In this document: one piece after another, positions 1-8,794 of the stretch
Layout of the letters: each line of letters starts with the position of its first letter
How positions within the stretch are numbered: the stretch's first letter is position 1
Source of the DNA: UBA11524 sp963590165
GTDB taxonomy: Bacteria > Bacillota > Clostridia > Christensenellales > Aristaeellaceae
Assembly (NCBI GenBank): GCA_963590165.1
Contig: CAVANO010000029.1
Coordinates: 1-45,522, forward strand
Length of the DNA stretch: 45,522 nt
Direction: 5' to 3'
Notes under the pieces: model-generated
What the model was told of the DNA's origin: nothing
Databases searched by the model: none
The model's input: only the letters and a program-made list of their open reading frames with translations
Translations under genes and position numbers: made by a program

Positions 1-79
1 CCATCTGCTTCTTGCAGAAATCTCGATTTACATCCAGTAAACCTTCGATTTCTGCAATCGCATCTGACACAAAATTCAT
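1..79 (-). CDS. N-terminal fragment of an unidentified protein, cut by the window edge
   Basis: A reading frame starts at an ATG at 79 on the minus strand, 35 bases after the stop of the ABC exporter gene, and stays open to the window edge (26 codons). A GAGGTGG ribosome site lies about 11 bases upstream. The visible residues begin MNFVSDAIAEIEGLLDV and look like an amphipathic helix of an ordinary protein. An alternative ATG at about 85 opens another frame that also reaches the edge, but it gives an unlikely Cys/Arg-rich product. It is probably the next gene of the SGNH-ABC operon. No function can be assigned from so short a piece. Confidence 0.45.
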   Translation of the reverse strand, partial: MNFVSDAIAEIEGLLDVNRDFCKKQM

Positions 80-114
80 TGTTCATCGTACCACCTCATT
101 TGTGCGGTGTTGCC

Positions 115-1920
115 TTAACCTTCCGTGAAGCCCTGCTCGCGAGCCTGCGCGGTGTAGAGCTCGTAGTAGGCGCCGTGCTTGGCCATCAGCTCATCGTGCG
201 AGCCTTCTTCCATGATGCCCTGATTGCCGATGTAGAGGATGCGGTCGCAGTTCTTGATGGTGGACAGGCGGTGCGCGATGATGAAGGACGTGCGTCCCTT
301 CAGCAATGCCTGAATGCCGTCCTGCAGCAGCTTTTCGGTCTTGGTGTCGATGGAGGATGTCGCTTCGTCCAAGATGAGGATGCGCGGGTCGCTCAGCAGC
401 GTGCGCGCGAAGGCAATCAACTGCTTCTGTCCCTGCGAGAGGCTGCCGCCGCGCTCGTTCACGGTCGTCTGGTACTTCTGCGGCATCTCCTGGATGAATT
501 CATCCGCACGGACGACGGCAGCGGCACGGCGTACCTCGTCATCCGTTGCATCCAATCGCCCGTAGCGGATGTTGTCCATCAGCGTGCCGGAGAAGATGAA
601 GGAATCCTGCAGCATGATGCCCAGCTGAGAGCGCAGGGAATGGAGCGTCACATCGGTGATGTCATGCTTGACGCCGTTTTCGTCCGTCAGGGTGATGGAG
701 CCGCTGCGCAGGTCATAGAAGCGGCAGAGCAGGTTGACGATGGTCGACTTGCCTGCGCCTGTCGGACCGACCAGCGCAATGCTTTCGCCGGCTTTGACAT
801 GCAGCGATACGTCCTTGAGCACGGTTTGCCCTTCCTCGTAGCCGAAGGTGATGCTGTTGTAGTCTACTTCGCCGGTGATGGGCGGAAGCTCTTCGGCATC
901 GGGCTTGTCGTCGATGACAACCGGCTCATCCATTGTTTCGAAGATGCGCTCCAGATATGCCAGATTGTTGACGAAGCTGTTGTAGATGTTCGCCAGGTTC
1001 GTGATGGGCTGCCAGAAGCGGCTGACGTACTGTCCCATGGCGAGGATGACACCGAAGGACACGACCGTGCCGCCGAGCCAGTACACGCCGGCATAGTACA
1101 TGATGGTGAAGACAATCTGCGTGATGATTTCCGACGACAGCCAGACGCTGTTGGAGATGTAAATTGCCTTCATCCAGGCGTCATGGCAGGCGTTGGCGAG
1201 ACGCTGCATGATGGAGCAGTTGACTTCCTGCCGCGCGAAGAGCTGGCTGACACGCACACCGTCAATCGATTCGGCAAGATAGGCATTGTAGTTGCTGTTC
1301 TTGTTCGACTGATTCTGCCATGCGCGACGCTGACGGGGCTTGAGCGTCACGATGATGGCGACGAACACTGGCAGTCCGGCAACGACGATGGTTGCGAGTG
1401 TCGGCTCGGTCGTGTACATGTAGATGATAATGAAGATGATGTTGATGATTTCAAGGATGGAGTTGATGATGCCGTTGGAGAGAATATCGGAAACGGAGTT
1501 CACGTAATTGATGACGCGCACGAGGATTTTTCCGGCAGGGCGGCTGTCATAGTAGGAGAAAGGCAGCTTCTGCAGGTGCGCAAACAAATCCTTGCGGATG
1601 TCGTAGATGATTTCCTGGCTGACATACGCCATCATGCGCGAGCGGATGACCGTGAACACGATGCCGACAAGGATGATGCCGACAAAGGCAAGCGCCATCT
1701 TCAGCAGGAGCTGTACATCGCCGGCAGGCACGGCAACGTCCATGACCGTCTGCGTGATTTTCGGAACGGCGAGGCTGCTGACGGACGCAAGCGAGGAAAG
1801 CAGCAGCGCAAGCAGCATCTTCCACTTGTGTTTGCCGATGTAGTGACCGACGCGCTTCAGGTGTTTCATGTCAAACGGGGTTTCAAGGCGTTCGTCCACG
1901 TCAAACTTGTTGCGTGCCAT
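115..1920 (-). CDS. ABC exporter half-transporter, canonical ATPase subunit of a heterodimer
   Basis: A 601-residue type IV ABC exporter half: an N-terminal six-helix transmembrane domain (about residues 30-330) fused to a C-terminal nucleotide-binding domain. Visible motifs are Walker A GPTGAGKST, a signature LSQGQKQL (second position Gln instead of Gly), Walker B ILILDEATSSID at about 514-525 with the catalytic Glu at 519, and an H-loop His at about 550. It starts one base after the stop of the partner half at 1922-3673. That partner carries a degenerate ATP site, so the two should form one heterodimer with a single competent hydrolysis site, as in the BmrCD/TM287-288 families. Substrate unknown; such pumps export drugs, lipids or peptides. 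The family assignment is secure, the cargo is not. Confidence 0.93.
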   Translation of the reverse strand: MARNKFDVDERLETPFDMKHLKRVGHYIGKHKWKMLLALLLSSLASVSSLAVPKITQTVMDVAVPAGDVQLLLKMALAFVGIILVGIVFTVIRSRMMAYVSQEIIYDIRKDLFAHLQKLPFSYYDSRPAGKILVRVINYVNSVSDILSNGIINSILEIINIIFIIIYMYTTEPTLATIVVAGLPVFVAIIVTLKPRQRRAWQNQSNKNSNYNAYLAESIDGVRVSQLFARQEVNCSIMQRLANACHDAWMKAIYISNSVWLSSEIITQIVFTIMYYAGVYWLGGTVVSFGVILAMGQYVSRFWQPITNLANIYNSFVNNLAYLERIFETMDEPVVIDDKPDAEELPPITGEVDYNSITFGYEEGQTVLKDVSLHVKAGESIALVGPTGAGKSTIVNLLCRFYDLRSGSITLTDENGVKHDITDVTLHSLRSQLGIMLQDSFIFSGTLMDNIRYGRLDATDDEVRRAAAVVRADEFIQEMPQKYQTTVNERGGSLSQGQKQLIAFARTLLSDPRILILDEATSSIDTKTEKLLQDGIQALLKGRTSFIIAHRLSTIKNCDRILYIGNQGIMEEGSHDELMAKHGAYYELYTAQAREQGFTEG

Positions 1921-1921
1921 G

Positions 1922-3673
1922 TCACATCACCTCCTTGTTTGCCACGCCCGGCTCGATGCCGTTCTGGAGGCAGTATGTCTCGTAATAGTATCCCTTCTGG
2001 CGGAGCAGCTCCTCATGCGTGCCCCGCTCGGTGATGACGCCGTCCTTGAGAATCAGGATGAGGTCAGCATCCTTGACGGACGAGATGCGCTGCGCGATGA
2101 TGATTTTCGTGCAGGCGTAGGGGAGCTCACGGAGCTGTGCCTGAATGTACTTTTCGGTTTCCATGTCGACGGCAGAAGTTGTGTCGTCCATAACGAGAAT
2201 GCCGGGCTTGACGGCAAGCGCACGGGCAAGCGCGATGCGCTGCTTCTGTCCGCCGGAAAGACCGACGCCGCGTTCGCCGATGATGGTGTCGTAGCCTTCC
2301 GAAAGCGTGCGGATGAATTCCTCTGCATCGGCACGGCGCGCGAAATCGTGCACCTCATCCTCCGTCAGGGACTGGTCGCCGAAGGCAATGTTCCCCTCGA
2401 CCGTGTCGGAAAAGAGGAAAACATCCTGCGTGGCAGTGCCGATGCCGTCGCGAAGCTGCTGGAGCTTCCAGCGGCGGACATCGCAGCCGTCCACCGAGAT
2501 GCTGCCGCTGGTGACGTCATAGCACCGTGCAAGCAGCTGAATCAGCGTTGTTTTGCCGGAGCCGGTCGGACCCATGATGGCGATGGTCTGTCCGGGTTTG
2601 GCGGAGAAGGTGATGTCCGTCAGCACGTTCTGCTTGCCATAGGAGAAGGACACGTGGTCAAACGCAATGGCACCCTCCACGCGCTCATGGTCAACAGCGC
2701 AGGAGCTGTCTATAATCTGCGGCTTGGAGATTTCAATCTCCATGACCTTGTTCGAGCAGGTGATGAAGCGTTGCCAGTCGTTGAGCAGGTTGCCGAGCTG
2801 GCGCATGGGCACGCTCAGCGTCCATGCAAGCGAGGTGAAGATGGTCAGGTCGCCGGCAGTCATGCCGTCCGTTATCATCAGATAGCCGCCGAAGAAGACG
2901 GTCAGCAGCGTCATGGCGTTGGCGAGAATCTCAATGAACGGATAAAAAGAAAGCCAGCGCTTGTTGATGTCAAGGTTCGCATCGCGGAAAGCGCAGGAAC
3001 GCTGGTCAAAGCGATCCTTCTCGTAATCTTCGCGGGCAAACGCCTTGACAACGCGGTTCGCGGCGATATTTTCCTGCGCGTTGGCGTTCATGTCGCTCAT
3101 CTTGTCGCGCATGTCCACGAACATTCGCCTTGCGCCCTTCGAATAGACCTTTGTGATGATCATCAGCATCGGCGTGACGCAGACCATCGCGAGCGCGAGC
3201 TTCCAATTGACCGTGAAAAGGTAGATGGAAGAGCCGATGAACATGACAACACTGTCAATCGCCATGTAATCGATGTAGGAGAGAAAATGACGGCACCAGT
3301 CCGTATCGGAAGACAGGCGCGTCATCAGATCGCCGCTGCGGTGGAGATCGAAAAAACGCTGATCCTGGTATTGCAGGCGTGTGAACAGCCGTGTGCGCAG
3401 GTTCATCAGCACGTTTTGTGATGTGTGTTCCAATGTGATGACCATCAGGTAACGCAGTCCTTCGCGGACGAGCTTGACAACAAGCATCGTCAGCAGCAGC
3501 GGCACGAGCGGTTCAGGGTTCTGCGCCGTGATGACATCATCCATCAGCAGTTTTGTCAGGTACGGGTTGATCAGCAGCATCAGCGAGGTCACGGCACTGA
3601 TGATCAGCGCCATGATGTGCCACTTGTGGTAGCGCCTGTCCATCAGGCTCCACAGCCATTTGATATTCTGCAT
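1922..3673 (-). CDS. ABC exporter half-transporter, degenerate ATPase subunit of a heterodimer
   Basis: A 583-residue half-exporter with six predicted membrane helices followed by an ATPase domain. Walker A is GPTGSGKTT and the signature LSGGQ (about 472-476) is canonical. The catalytic Glu after Walker B is replaced by Asp (MDDTTSAVD, Asp at about 497), and the H-loop His is replaced by Gln (IIIAQRISS, about 528). This double replacement is the known hallmark of the degenerate nucleotide site in heterodimeric exporters of the BmrC/TM287 type. The gene sits between the SGNH hydrolase (3 bases upstream) and the canonical half (1 base downstream), so all three are almost certainly co-transcribed. 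Substrate unknown. Confidence 0.93.
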   Translation of the reverse strand: MQNIKWLWSLMDRRYHKWHIMALIISAVTSLMLLINPYLTKLLMDDVITAQNPEPLVPLLLTMLVVKLVREGLRYLMVITLEHTSQNVLMNLRTRLFTRLQYQDQRFFDLHRSGDLMTRLSSDTDWCRHFLSYIDYMAIDSVVMFIGSSIYLFTVNWKLALAMVCVTPMLMIITKVYSKGARRMFVDMRDKMSDMNANAQENIAANRVVKAFAREDYEKDRFDQRSCAFRDANLDINKRWLSFYPFIEILANAMTLLTVFFGGYLMITDGMTAGDLTIFTSLAWTLSVPMRQLGNLLNDWQRFITCSNKVMEIEISKPQIIDSSCAVDHERVEGAIAFDHVSFSYGKQNVLTDITFSAKPGQTIAIMGPTGSGKTTLIQLLARCYDVTSGSISVDGCDVRRWKLQQLRDGIGTATQDVFLFSDTVEGNIAFGDQSLTEDEVHDFARRADAEEFIRTLSEGYDTIIGERGVGLSGGQKQRIALARALAVKPGILVMDDTTSAVDMETEKYIQAQLRELPYACTKIIIAQRISSVKDADLILILKDGVITERGTHEELLRQKGYYYETYCLQNGIEPGVANKEVM

Positions 3674-3676
3674 GCG

Positions 3677-4450
3677 TTACTCCTTGCCTAAGGCGCGGAT
3701 GATCTCCGCAGTCACAAAGTCAGCAATGCGTTCCTTCCATTCGTCATCGGGGTGCACCTCGCCGTGCAGGCGCGCCGTTTCACGGTCGAAGCCGCTTTTG
3801 TAGAAGCTGTCGATGCAGTGTACGCCCGTCTTTTCGGCAACCCGGCGGATGATGCGCCGCTTGAGCAGCCCGTGTGCTTCATCCATCCACGGCTGATCGG
3901 TGTACGTTTGCAGCGGCGTCGCAAGGAAAATTGCGGCATTCGGGCAGGCAGACTGCAGCGTCCCAACCGCCCAAAGCAGCGACGAGGCGAGCGAACAGCG
4001 CGTCTGCTGACTGCAGGGAATGTCCGCTACATCATCGAAGTCGTCAACGGTTGCGTTTTGCGGCTGATTGCCGTCGTTGGTCGAGATAGCGATGTAGATG
4101 ATCTGCGGCGCGCGCAGCAGCCCCGTGCCTTTGCCGAGCGATTCCGGCAGGCGGTGCGTCTGACCGTCCACGATCCAGCAGATGGGCGCGTCCGCCGCTG
4201 TCATTGCCTGCAGGACGCGGTACACCTGATTGGACAGGACGTTGTCGGGCGTGTTGGTGTTCGGCGGCACAAGGAGCGTCAGCGGCGTGATGTTGGTGCT
4301 CCCGTTATGCCAGTCCGAACCGGTGGCATAGCCGCAGGCAGCGTTGAAGAGGTGTTGCGCGTTCAGCCGCTGACCGATCAGCGTGCCGATGCCGCTGACC
4401 TGATCGCTTGTGATGCTGTCTCCAAGGCAGCAGAAACTGCTGACCTCCAT
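3677..4450 (-). CDS. SGNH/GDSL-type esterase or lipase-like hydrolase
   Basis: A 257-residue protein with an SGNH-hydrolase block I motif close to the N terminus (CLGDSITS, with the nucleophile Ser) and a matching C-terminal block near the end (HGEVHPDDEW, supplying Asp/His). No signal peptide is visible, so it is probably cytoplasmic. The ATG at 4450 was chosen over an upstream one at 4483 because AAGGGAGG lies about 8 bases before it. Family members remove acetyl or other acyl groups from sugars or lipids; next to a GH10 xylanase, deacetylation of xylo-oligosaccharides is a reasonable guess. It is the first gene of the operon with the two ABC halves. Confidence 0.8.
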   Translation of the reverse strand: MEVSSFCCLGDSITSDQVSGIGTLIGQRLNAQHLFNAACGYATGSDWHNGSTNITPLTLLVPPNTNTPDNVLSNQVYRVLQAMTAADAPICWIVDGQTHRLPESLGKGTGLLRAPQIIYIAISTNDGNQPQNATVDDFDDVADIPCSQQTRCSLASSLLWAVGTLQSACPNAAIFLATPLQTYTDQPWMDEAHGLLKRRIIRRVAEKTGVHCIDSFYKSGFDRETARLHGEVHPDDEWKERIADFVTAEIIRALGKE

Positions 4451-4522
4451 GGGCGGTTTCCTCCCTTTTCCCGGTCGAACCATGGTTGAAAGACTGTCTG
4501 CAAGCCCCTTGCAGACGGCATG

Positions 4523-4551
4523 ATGATATCATGTTTTGAGAGCGCTTTCAA
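4523..4551 (-). promoter_or_regulatory. Sigma-A promoter of the SGNH-ABC exporter operon
   Basis: On the minus strand TTGAAA (4546-4551) and TATCAT (4523-4528) are separated by exactly 17 bases. Transcription would start near 4516 and give a leader of about 65 bases. The -35 box is part of the cre-like palindrome described separately. Confidence 0.75.
4537..4550. promoter_or_regulatory. cre-like / LacI-family operator over the promoter
   Basis: The 16-base near-palindrome TTGAGAGCGCTTTCAA (4536-4551) contains a 14-mer that, read on the minus strand, fits the catabolite-responsive element consensus TGNAANCGNTNNCA at every fixed position. It covers the -35 box of the promoter, the geometry expected for repression by CcpA or a local LacI-family regulator. 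No LacI-type gene is in the window. Confidence 0.6.
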
Positions 4552-4599
4552 TGCTCCTGAAGGAAATATTTTTGCTTTTTTTCTTTCGTCCTGGTTAAG

Positions 4600-4635
4600 A
4601 AAAAAACGCAGGAGCAGCGGAAATGTGCTCCTGCG
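4600..4635 (-). terminator. Rho-independent terminator of the GH10 xylanase gene
   Basis: On the minus strand a perfect 10-bp stem CGCAGGAGCA / TGCTCCTGCG with a 9-base loop is followed directly by a run of seven T. It begins 8 bases after the xylanase stop codon and separates that gene from the SGNH operon promoter. Confidence 0.88.
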
Positions 4636-4642
4636 GAAATGG

Positions 4643-5710
4643 TTATTTTGCCTGTTGCCTGGCGATATCTGCCAGCATCTGAAACGCGGGCTTCGGATTG
4701 CCGTTGCCGTCAAACAGCAACGGATATTTGTCGGCATGCCAGCTCAGATTGTCCACCGTGCCCCAAACCTGCACGGCCGGAATGCGGTCGGCATAGCGAA
4801 GAAAAACACGCATCAGCCGACCATAGTATGCAGCCTGTTTGGCAAAGCTCTCCTCGCTGTTGTCATCAACATTGACATCCAGTTCGGATACGCGAATCAG
4901 CAGATTTCGGTCGGCCATCTGCCGGAATGCGTAATCGACGCGCTCGGCAGTCGGGTGATCAACCGAATAGTGGCACTGGAAGCCGTGACCGTCAATGGTG
5001 CCGTCTGCAATCAGGCTGTCCAGCAGCTTGCAGATGGTGTTCAGCTTAGGGTCACCGGTGGTGTTGTAGTCGTTATAGAACAGTTTGATGCCCTTGGCGG
5101 CGTATTTGCGGGCGTATTCAAACGCGCGGTTGACGAAATCCTCGCCGACAACCTTCGTCCAGTTGGATTCGCGCAGCTTGGTGCCGTCTTCGGCAACGGC
5201 TTCATTCACCACGTCCCACGATACAATCAGCCCGGGATAATTTTCGCCCGTCCATGTCAGCACCTGACGGATATAGCTCTCCATGCGCGCGAGCATGGTT
5301 TCACGGCTGCATAGCGGCTTGTCAGCATCGTATCCCACATGGAAGAATGCTTCTGGCGTTTGCGAGTGCCAGACGAGGACGTGCCCATGCACCTTGATGC
5401 CATTGTCGCGGCACCAGTTCAGAAACGGCGTGCACCAGTCGAACTTCACGGCGACAGCGGTGTCATCAGCCTTGGCAAGCTCGCCACACGCAGGCAAATC
5501 CAGCAGCGCTTCGGGCTTCATTTCGTTGCCGGCGGTCATGATGGAAAACTGATGCTTGCAGAACGCCATGCGGTTGCTGTCGAGCAACTCAGGATAAACA
5601 ACGGCAGTGCCGAAATCAAACGGATTGGCATAAAGCGCCTTGAGGGAAGGCAACGCTTTGGCATCGGCATGAAATTCGGGTAAACGGAATCGAGCGGCAG
5701 AATCAGGCAA
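4643..5710 (-). CDS. GH10 endo-beta-1,4-xylanase, cytoplasmic
   Basis: A 355-residue single-domain GH10 enzyme, a retaining (beta/alpha)8-barrel hydrolase of beta-1,4-xylan or xylo-oligosaccharides. Visible family features are HVLVWHSQTP (about 110-119), SWDVVNEAV with the acid/base Glu at about 170, and VSELDVNVDD with the nucleophile Glu at about 277. There is no signal peptide and no accessory module, so it probably cleaves imported oligosaccharides. The start is a TTG at 5710: AAGAAGG stands 7 bases upstream, and no in-frame ATG precedes the conserved part in a sensible position. It is a one-gene unit with its own promoter, palindromic operator and terminator. Confidence 0.92.
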   Translation of the reverse strand: MPDSAARFRLPEFHADAKALPSLKALYANPFDFGTAVVYPELLDSNRMAFCKHQFSIMTAGNEMKPEALLDLPACGELAKADDTAVAVKFDWCTPFLNWCRDNGIKVHGHVLVWHSQTPEAFFHVGYDADKPLCSRETMLARMESYIRQVLTWTGENYPGLIVSWDVVNEAVAEDGTKLRESNWTKVVGEDFVNRAFEYARKYAAKGIKLFYNDYNTTGDPKLNTICKLLDSLIADGTIDGHGFQCHYSVDHPTAERVDYAFRQMADRNLLIRVSELDVNVDDNSEESFAKQAAYYGRLMRVFLRYADRIPAVQVWGTVDNLSWHADKYPLLFDGNGNPKPAFQMLADIARQQAK

Positions 5711-5758
5711 GAGGAAACCTTCTTTCTTTGCGGATGAGAACCGCAGGGATGATGCATG

Positions 5759-5787
5759 AGTATACCCGATTGCCTGTCACCTGTCAA
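5759..5787 (-). promoter_or_regulatory. Strong sigma-A promoter of the xylanase gene
   Basis: Minus strand: TTGACA (5782-5787, perfect), a 17-base spacer, then TATACT (5759-5764). The transcript would start near 5752, leaving a leader of about 42 bases before the TTG start. Confidence 0.85.
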
Positions 5788-5796
5788 GACTTGACA
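5782..5796. promoter_or_regulatory. Perfect 15-bp palindromic operator at the xylanase promoter
   Basis: TGTCAAGACTTGACA is an inverted repeat of two 7-base arms around one central base. One arm overlaps the -35 hexamer, so a bound dimeric regulator would block RNA polymerase. The regulator is not identifiable here. Confidence 0.6.
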
Positions 5797-5845
5797 CACG
5801 GAATTTGTCTGCGGAGGTGTACCATCTGCTTACAAGTGCCGAATG

Positions 5846-8794
5846 TTAGGCTTTGCGCTTTTTTGCCTCGGCTGTGATGGCAATTACTGTCAGGATGAAT
5901 CCTGTGCCGCCGACAACGAAACTTACTGTCTGCAGCACGAGAATCAGCAGCTGCCACCATGGCATAACGGAAACAATCTCGCTTGCGGCGGAAAACCCAT
6001 TCATGGCGGCAGAATAGTTGACAACCGTGTACAAATACCGGTGAATTGCCTGCCGAACCGCTTGACGGAAAACAGTGCTTGAAGCGTAGCTGTCAAACTG
6101 CGTCTTGGCACCGCTCGGGTCAAGGAAAAGGTCAGTGCCGTAAACAAAGGAGTCATAGGACATGTATGCATTCTGACCAAGCGCCATGTCGGTCAGAACA
6201 ACGCCGTCAAAGCCGAATTCATCGCGGAGAATCGTCTCCATCAGCGCACTGCTCGCGCTTGTCCAGATGCAGCCGGCGCGGTTGAAGGAGCTCATTACGC
6301 CGTGCGCATTGCCTTTCGAGGGGGCAACAGCGTATTCAAACGGCAGCAGATACAGCTCCCGGGCGCTCTGCTCGTTCAGCCAGATGCCGATGCCGATGCG
6401 GCTGTCCTCCTGGTCGTTGAAGACGTAATGCTTCACGTAGGGGATGACGCCTTTCGCCTGCAAGCCTTGAATCTCGCTTGACACCGCAATGCCGGACAAA
6501 TAAGGGTCTTCAGAGAAGTACTCGTGTGCACGTCCGCCGAAGGGGGTGCGGTGGATATTCACGCCGGGCAGGTACATGCCGGTTACGCCTGCGTTCAGCG
6601 CATCCTCCGCCAGCGCATCACCGACCTTTTCAATCAGGCTGGTGTTGAAGGAGGCCGCCCAGATGCCTTCAGACGGGAAGGACACATCCTCGGCGCTGTC
6701 AACCACGCCGGTCGGACCGTCTTGCGCCTTGATTTCCGGCAGCGCGATGCTCGAAATGCCCTTGGAGCCGTAACCTGCCAACATGACGAGTTCCGCCTGC
6801 TCATCCCACGTCATTTGGTCGAGCAAATCGTCCCAGAGCGTGTCATCATCGTCTGTGCCGCGCAGCATGATGAGCGACAGCCCATTTGACGCGCCATAAG
6901 TAGGCATATCCGCCGAATCCCCATCCGGAATGGCTTTGACGCTCTCCAAATCGGCAATCATCTGCTCGGTGACGGTCAATGCGACGGCGGCAGTCGGGAA
7001 GGTGCCTGTCCAGTCGCTGCGGCTGACATAGGTGACGGCATTGTCGCCGCGTCCCTCGTACTTGTTGATGTCGGCGAAGTCAAGCTGATTCGTGATTTCA
7101 GTGCCCGTCTCGGATGAAACGGCGTATGTTGTTGGATCCAGCACGATGTCCTTGCCGATTTGCATGGCGAAGGCGGCGTTGCCGTCCGTGTCCATGCCGT
7201 CCGCAACGGTCTTGCCCTTGAGCGCAAGGATGTTGTTGAGCGCGTCATGGGCGGTCGTGCCAACGGCAAGGTAGTATTCGCCCGGTTCGAGGATGTATGT
7301 CTTGTAGCCGTTCGCGTCATACGTCTTGAGCTGTTCGCGGCTGACGGATAGAGTGACGGTCTGCGATTCGCCGGGGGAAAGCAAATCAGTCTTGCCGAAT
7401 GCTGCCAGCTCAACGGATGCTTTTTCGATGCCGACCGATTCGTCATATTCCGTGTACGGCTTCTGCAGATAGATTTGCACGACCTCTTTGCCGGCAACGT
7501 CACCGGTGTTTTCGACCGTGACGGAAATCTGCCAGCCGTCTTCTGACTCTGTGACAGCATAGTCGCGATAGGCAAACGTCGTATAGCTCAGCCCATAGCC
7601 AAAGGGACGCGATACAACGGCATTGTAATCGAAGTCGCCCGTATTGGCGCGTCCGAGTACCATATCTTCATAGCGCGTCTCATAGTAGCGGTAGCCGACA
7701 TAGATGCCCTCGACATACACGCCGTAACGCTTCTGCGCATCAGAGGACAGCAGGTCGCTGTTCCCGTACTTTGCGGAGAAGGTGCCTGCGGAATTCGTCA
7801 GCACCCATGATGCCATCGCAGGGGAAGAAAAATAGTCCTTGACGTATGTGTCCGTCAGGCGGCCGGACGGAACGACATCACCGACGAGTGCCTTTGCTAC
7901 GGCATCGATGCCGCCTATGCCGACATTGCCGACCCACAGGCATGCGTCGACATCGACCGTAAAGACGCTGCCGTCCACATCGACCGTCCAGTTTTCATCG
8001 AGGAAAGCCGTCTCGAAAATCAGCGCCGTATTGATGAGCACAACGATCGAATCAATCTGCCCGGCAAGTTTCATCTGCGTCAGCTCAGCGAGAATTTCGA
8101 TTTCTTCCGTCGTCAGCGACAGATAGCTGCCATCGTAACCATCGCTCTTTGCGGCAGACACGTCCGCACCTTCGCCGCCCAAACGCCCGATGACGACAAT
8201 TGCCGTTCCGCCGGTTGCGGTGATGGACGACTTCGCTTCCTCGGAGTAGCTGTCCCATGCAAGCGCGTTGACCTTGTAGACCGGGTCGCCCTTGCGGCTG
8301 TAGGTGACGGCTTGCTGGGATGGATTTGCGGCGTAGAAGTCCCACAGCGTGCCGTTGACCGTCAACCCGGCGTTTTCCAGTGCAGCCTTGAGGTCGCTGT
8401 ACTTCGAGGCATCAATCGCGCCGGAGCCGGAAGAGCCGTAGCTGAAGTTATATGCTGTCTGCAGGACAGCCGAAACCGCCGTGCCCTTGTTCAGCGGCAG
8501 CACGTTATTCTGGTTCTTGAGCAGCACAAGCCCTTCCGCTTCGGCTTCCTCGCTGACGGACTTGCCATAGGCGGTGACATCCTCCTCTGTCAGGTAATCG
8601 CGCGTGAAATACGCAGCGCTTTCCTGCTCATCGTCGCTTTCGACAAGCTTGTAGGAACTTGTCTTCAGGGCGTAGTTGAGCGCGGGTGCGTAGGCGCTTG
8701 CAAGCTGCCCGACCATGGTGAAAATGATGGCAAGCGTCAGAAAAGTCACCATCAGCGTGCGCCAAAGCTTCTTTTTGCAAATCAGCGTATTCAT
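5846..8794 (-). CDS. GH3 glycosidase (beta-glucosidase-like), membrane-anchored at both ends
   Basis: A 982-residue GH3 enzyme with permuted domain order: the alpha/beta sandwich domain comes first, then a fibronectin-III-like part, and the catalytic TIM-barrel last. The barrel shows DGPTGVVDS, the KHYVFNDQE segment and the nucleophile Asp in FDGVVLTDMA (about residue 869). A membrane helix follows the basic start (about 12-34) and a second helix lies near the C terminus, ending AEAKKRKA. By the positive-inside rule both termini are cytoplasmic and the enzyme is held outside. The ATG at 8794 follows GGAGG by 7 bases and overlaps the stop of the upstream gene (ATGA). Exact substrate unknown; beta-glucoside or beta-xyloside is usual for the family. 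Confidence 0.9.
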   Translation of the reverse strand: MNTLICKKKLWRTLMVTFLTLAIIFTMVGQLASAYAPALNYALKTSSYKLVESDDEQESAAYFTRDYLTEEDVTAYGKSVSEEAEAEGLVLLKNQNNVLPLNKGTAVSAVLQTAYNFSYGSSGSGAIDASKYSDLKAALENAGLTVNGTLWDFYAANPSQQAVTYSRKGDPVYKVNALAWDSYSEEAKSSITATGGTAIVVIGRLGGEGADVSAAKSDGYDGSYLSLTTEEIEILAELTQMKLAGQIDSIVVLINTALIFETAFLDENWTVDVDGSVFTVDVDACLWVGNVGIGGIDAVAKALVGDVVPSGRLTDTYVKDYFSSPAMASWVLTNSAGTFSAKYGNSDLLSSDAQKRYGVYVEGIYVGYRYYETRYEDMVLGRANTGDFDYNAVVSRPFGYGLSYTTFAYRDYAVTESEDGWQISVTVENTGDVAGKEVVQIYLQKPYTEYDESVGIEKASVELAAFGKTDLLSPGESQTVTLSVSREQLKTYDANGYKTYILEPGEYYLAVGTTAHDALNNILALKGKTVADGMDTDGNAAFAMQIGKDIVLDPTTYAVSSETGTEITNQLDFADINKYEGRGDNAVTYVSRSDWTGTFPTAAVALTVTEQMIADLESVKAIPDGDSADMPTYGASNGLSLIMLRGTDDDDTLWDDLLDQMTWDEQAELVMLAGYGSKGISSIALPEIKAQDGPTGVVDSAEDVSFPSEGIWAASFNTSLIEKVGDALAEDALNAGVTGMYLPGVNIHRTPFGGRAHEYFSEDPYLSGIAVSSEIQGLQAKGVIPYVKHYVFNDQEDSRIGIGIWLNEQSARELYLLPFEYAVAPSKGNAHGVMSSFNRAGCIWTSASSALMETILRDEFGFDGVVLTDMALGQNAYMSYDSFVYGTDLFLDPSGAKTQFDSYASSTVFRQAVRQAIHRYLYTVVNYSAAMNGFSAASEIVSVMPWWQLLILVLQTVSFVVGGTGFILTVIAITAEAKKRKA

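Noticed and set aside
79..3421. Two long plus-strand frames opposite the ABC exporter genes
   Set aside because: Antisense shadows; the minus strand encodes complete ABC motifs in both genes.
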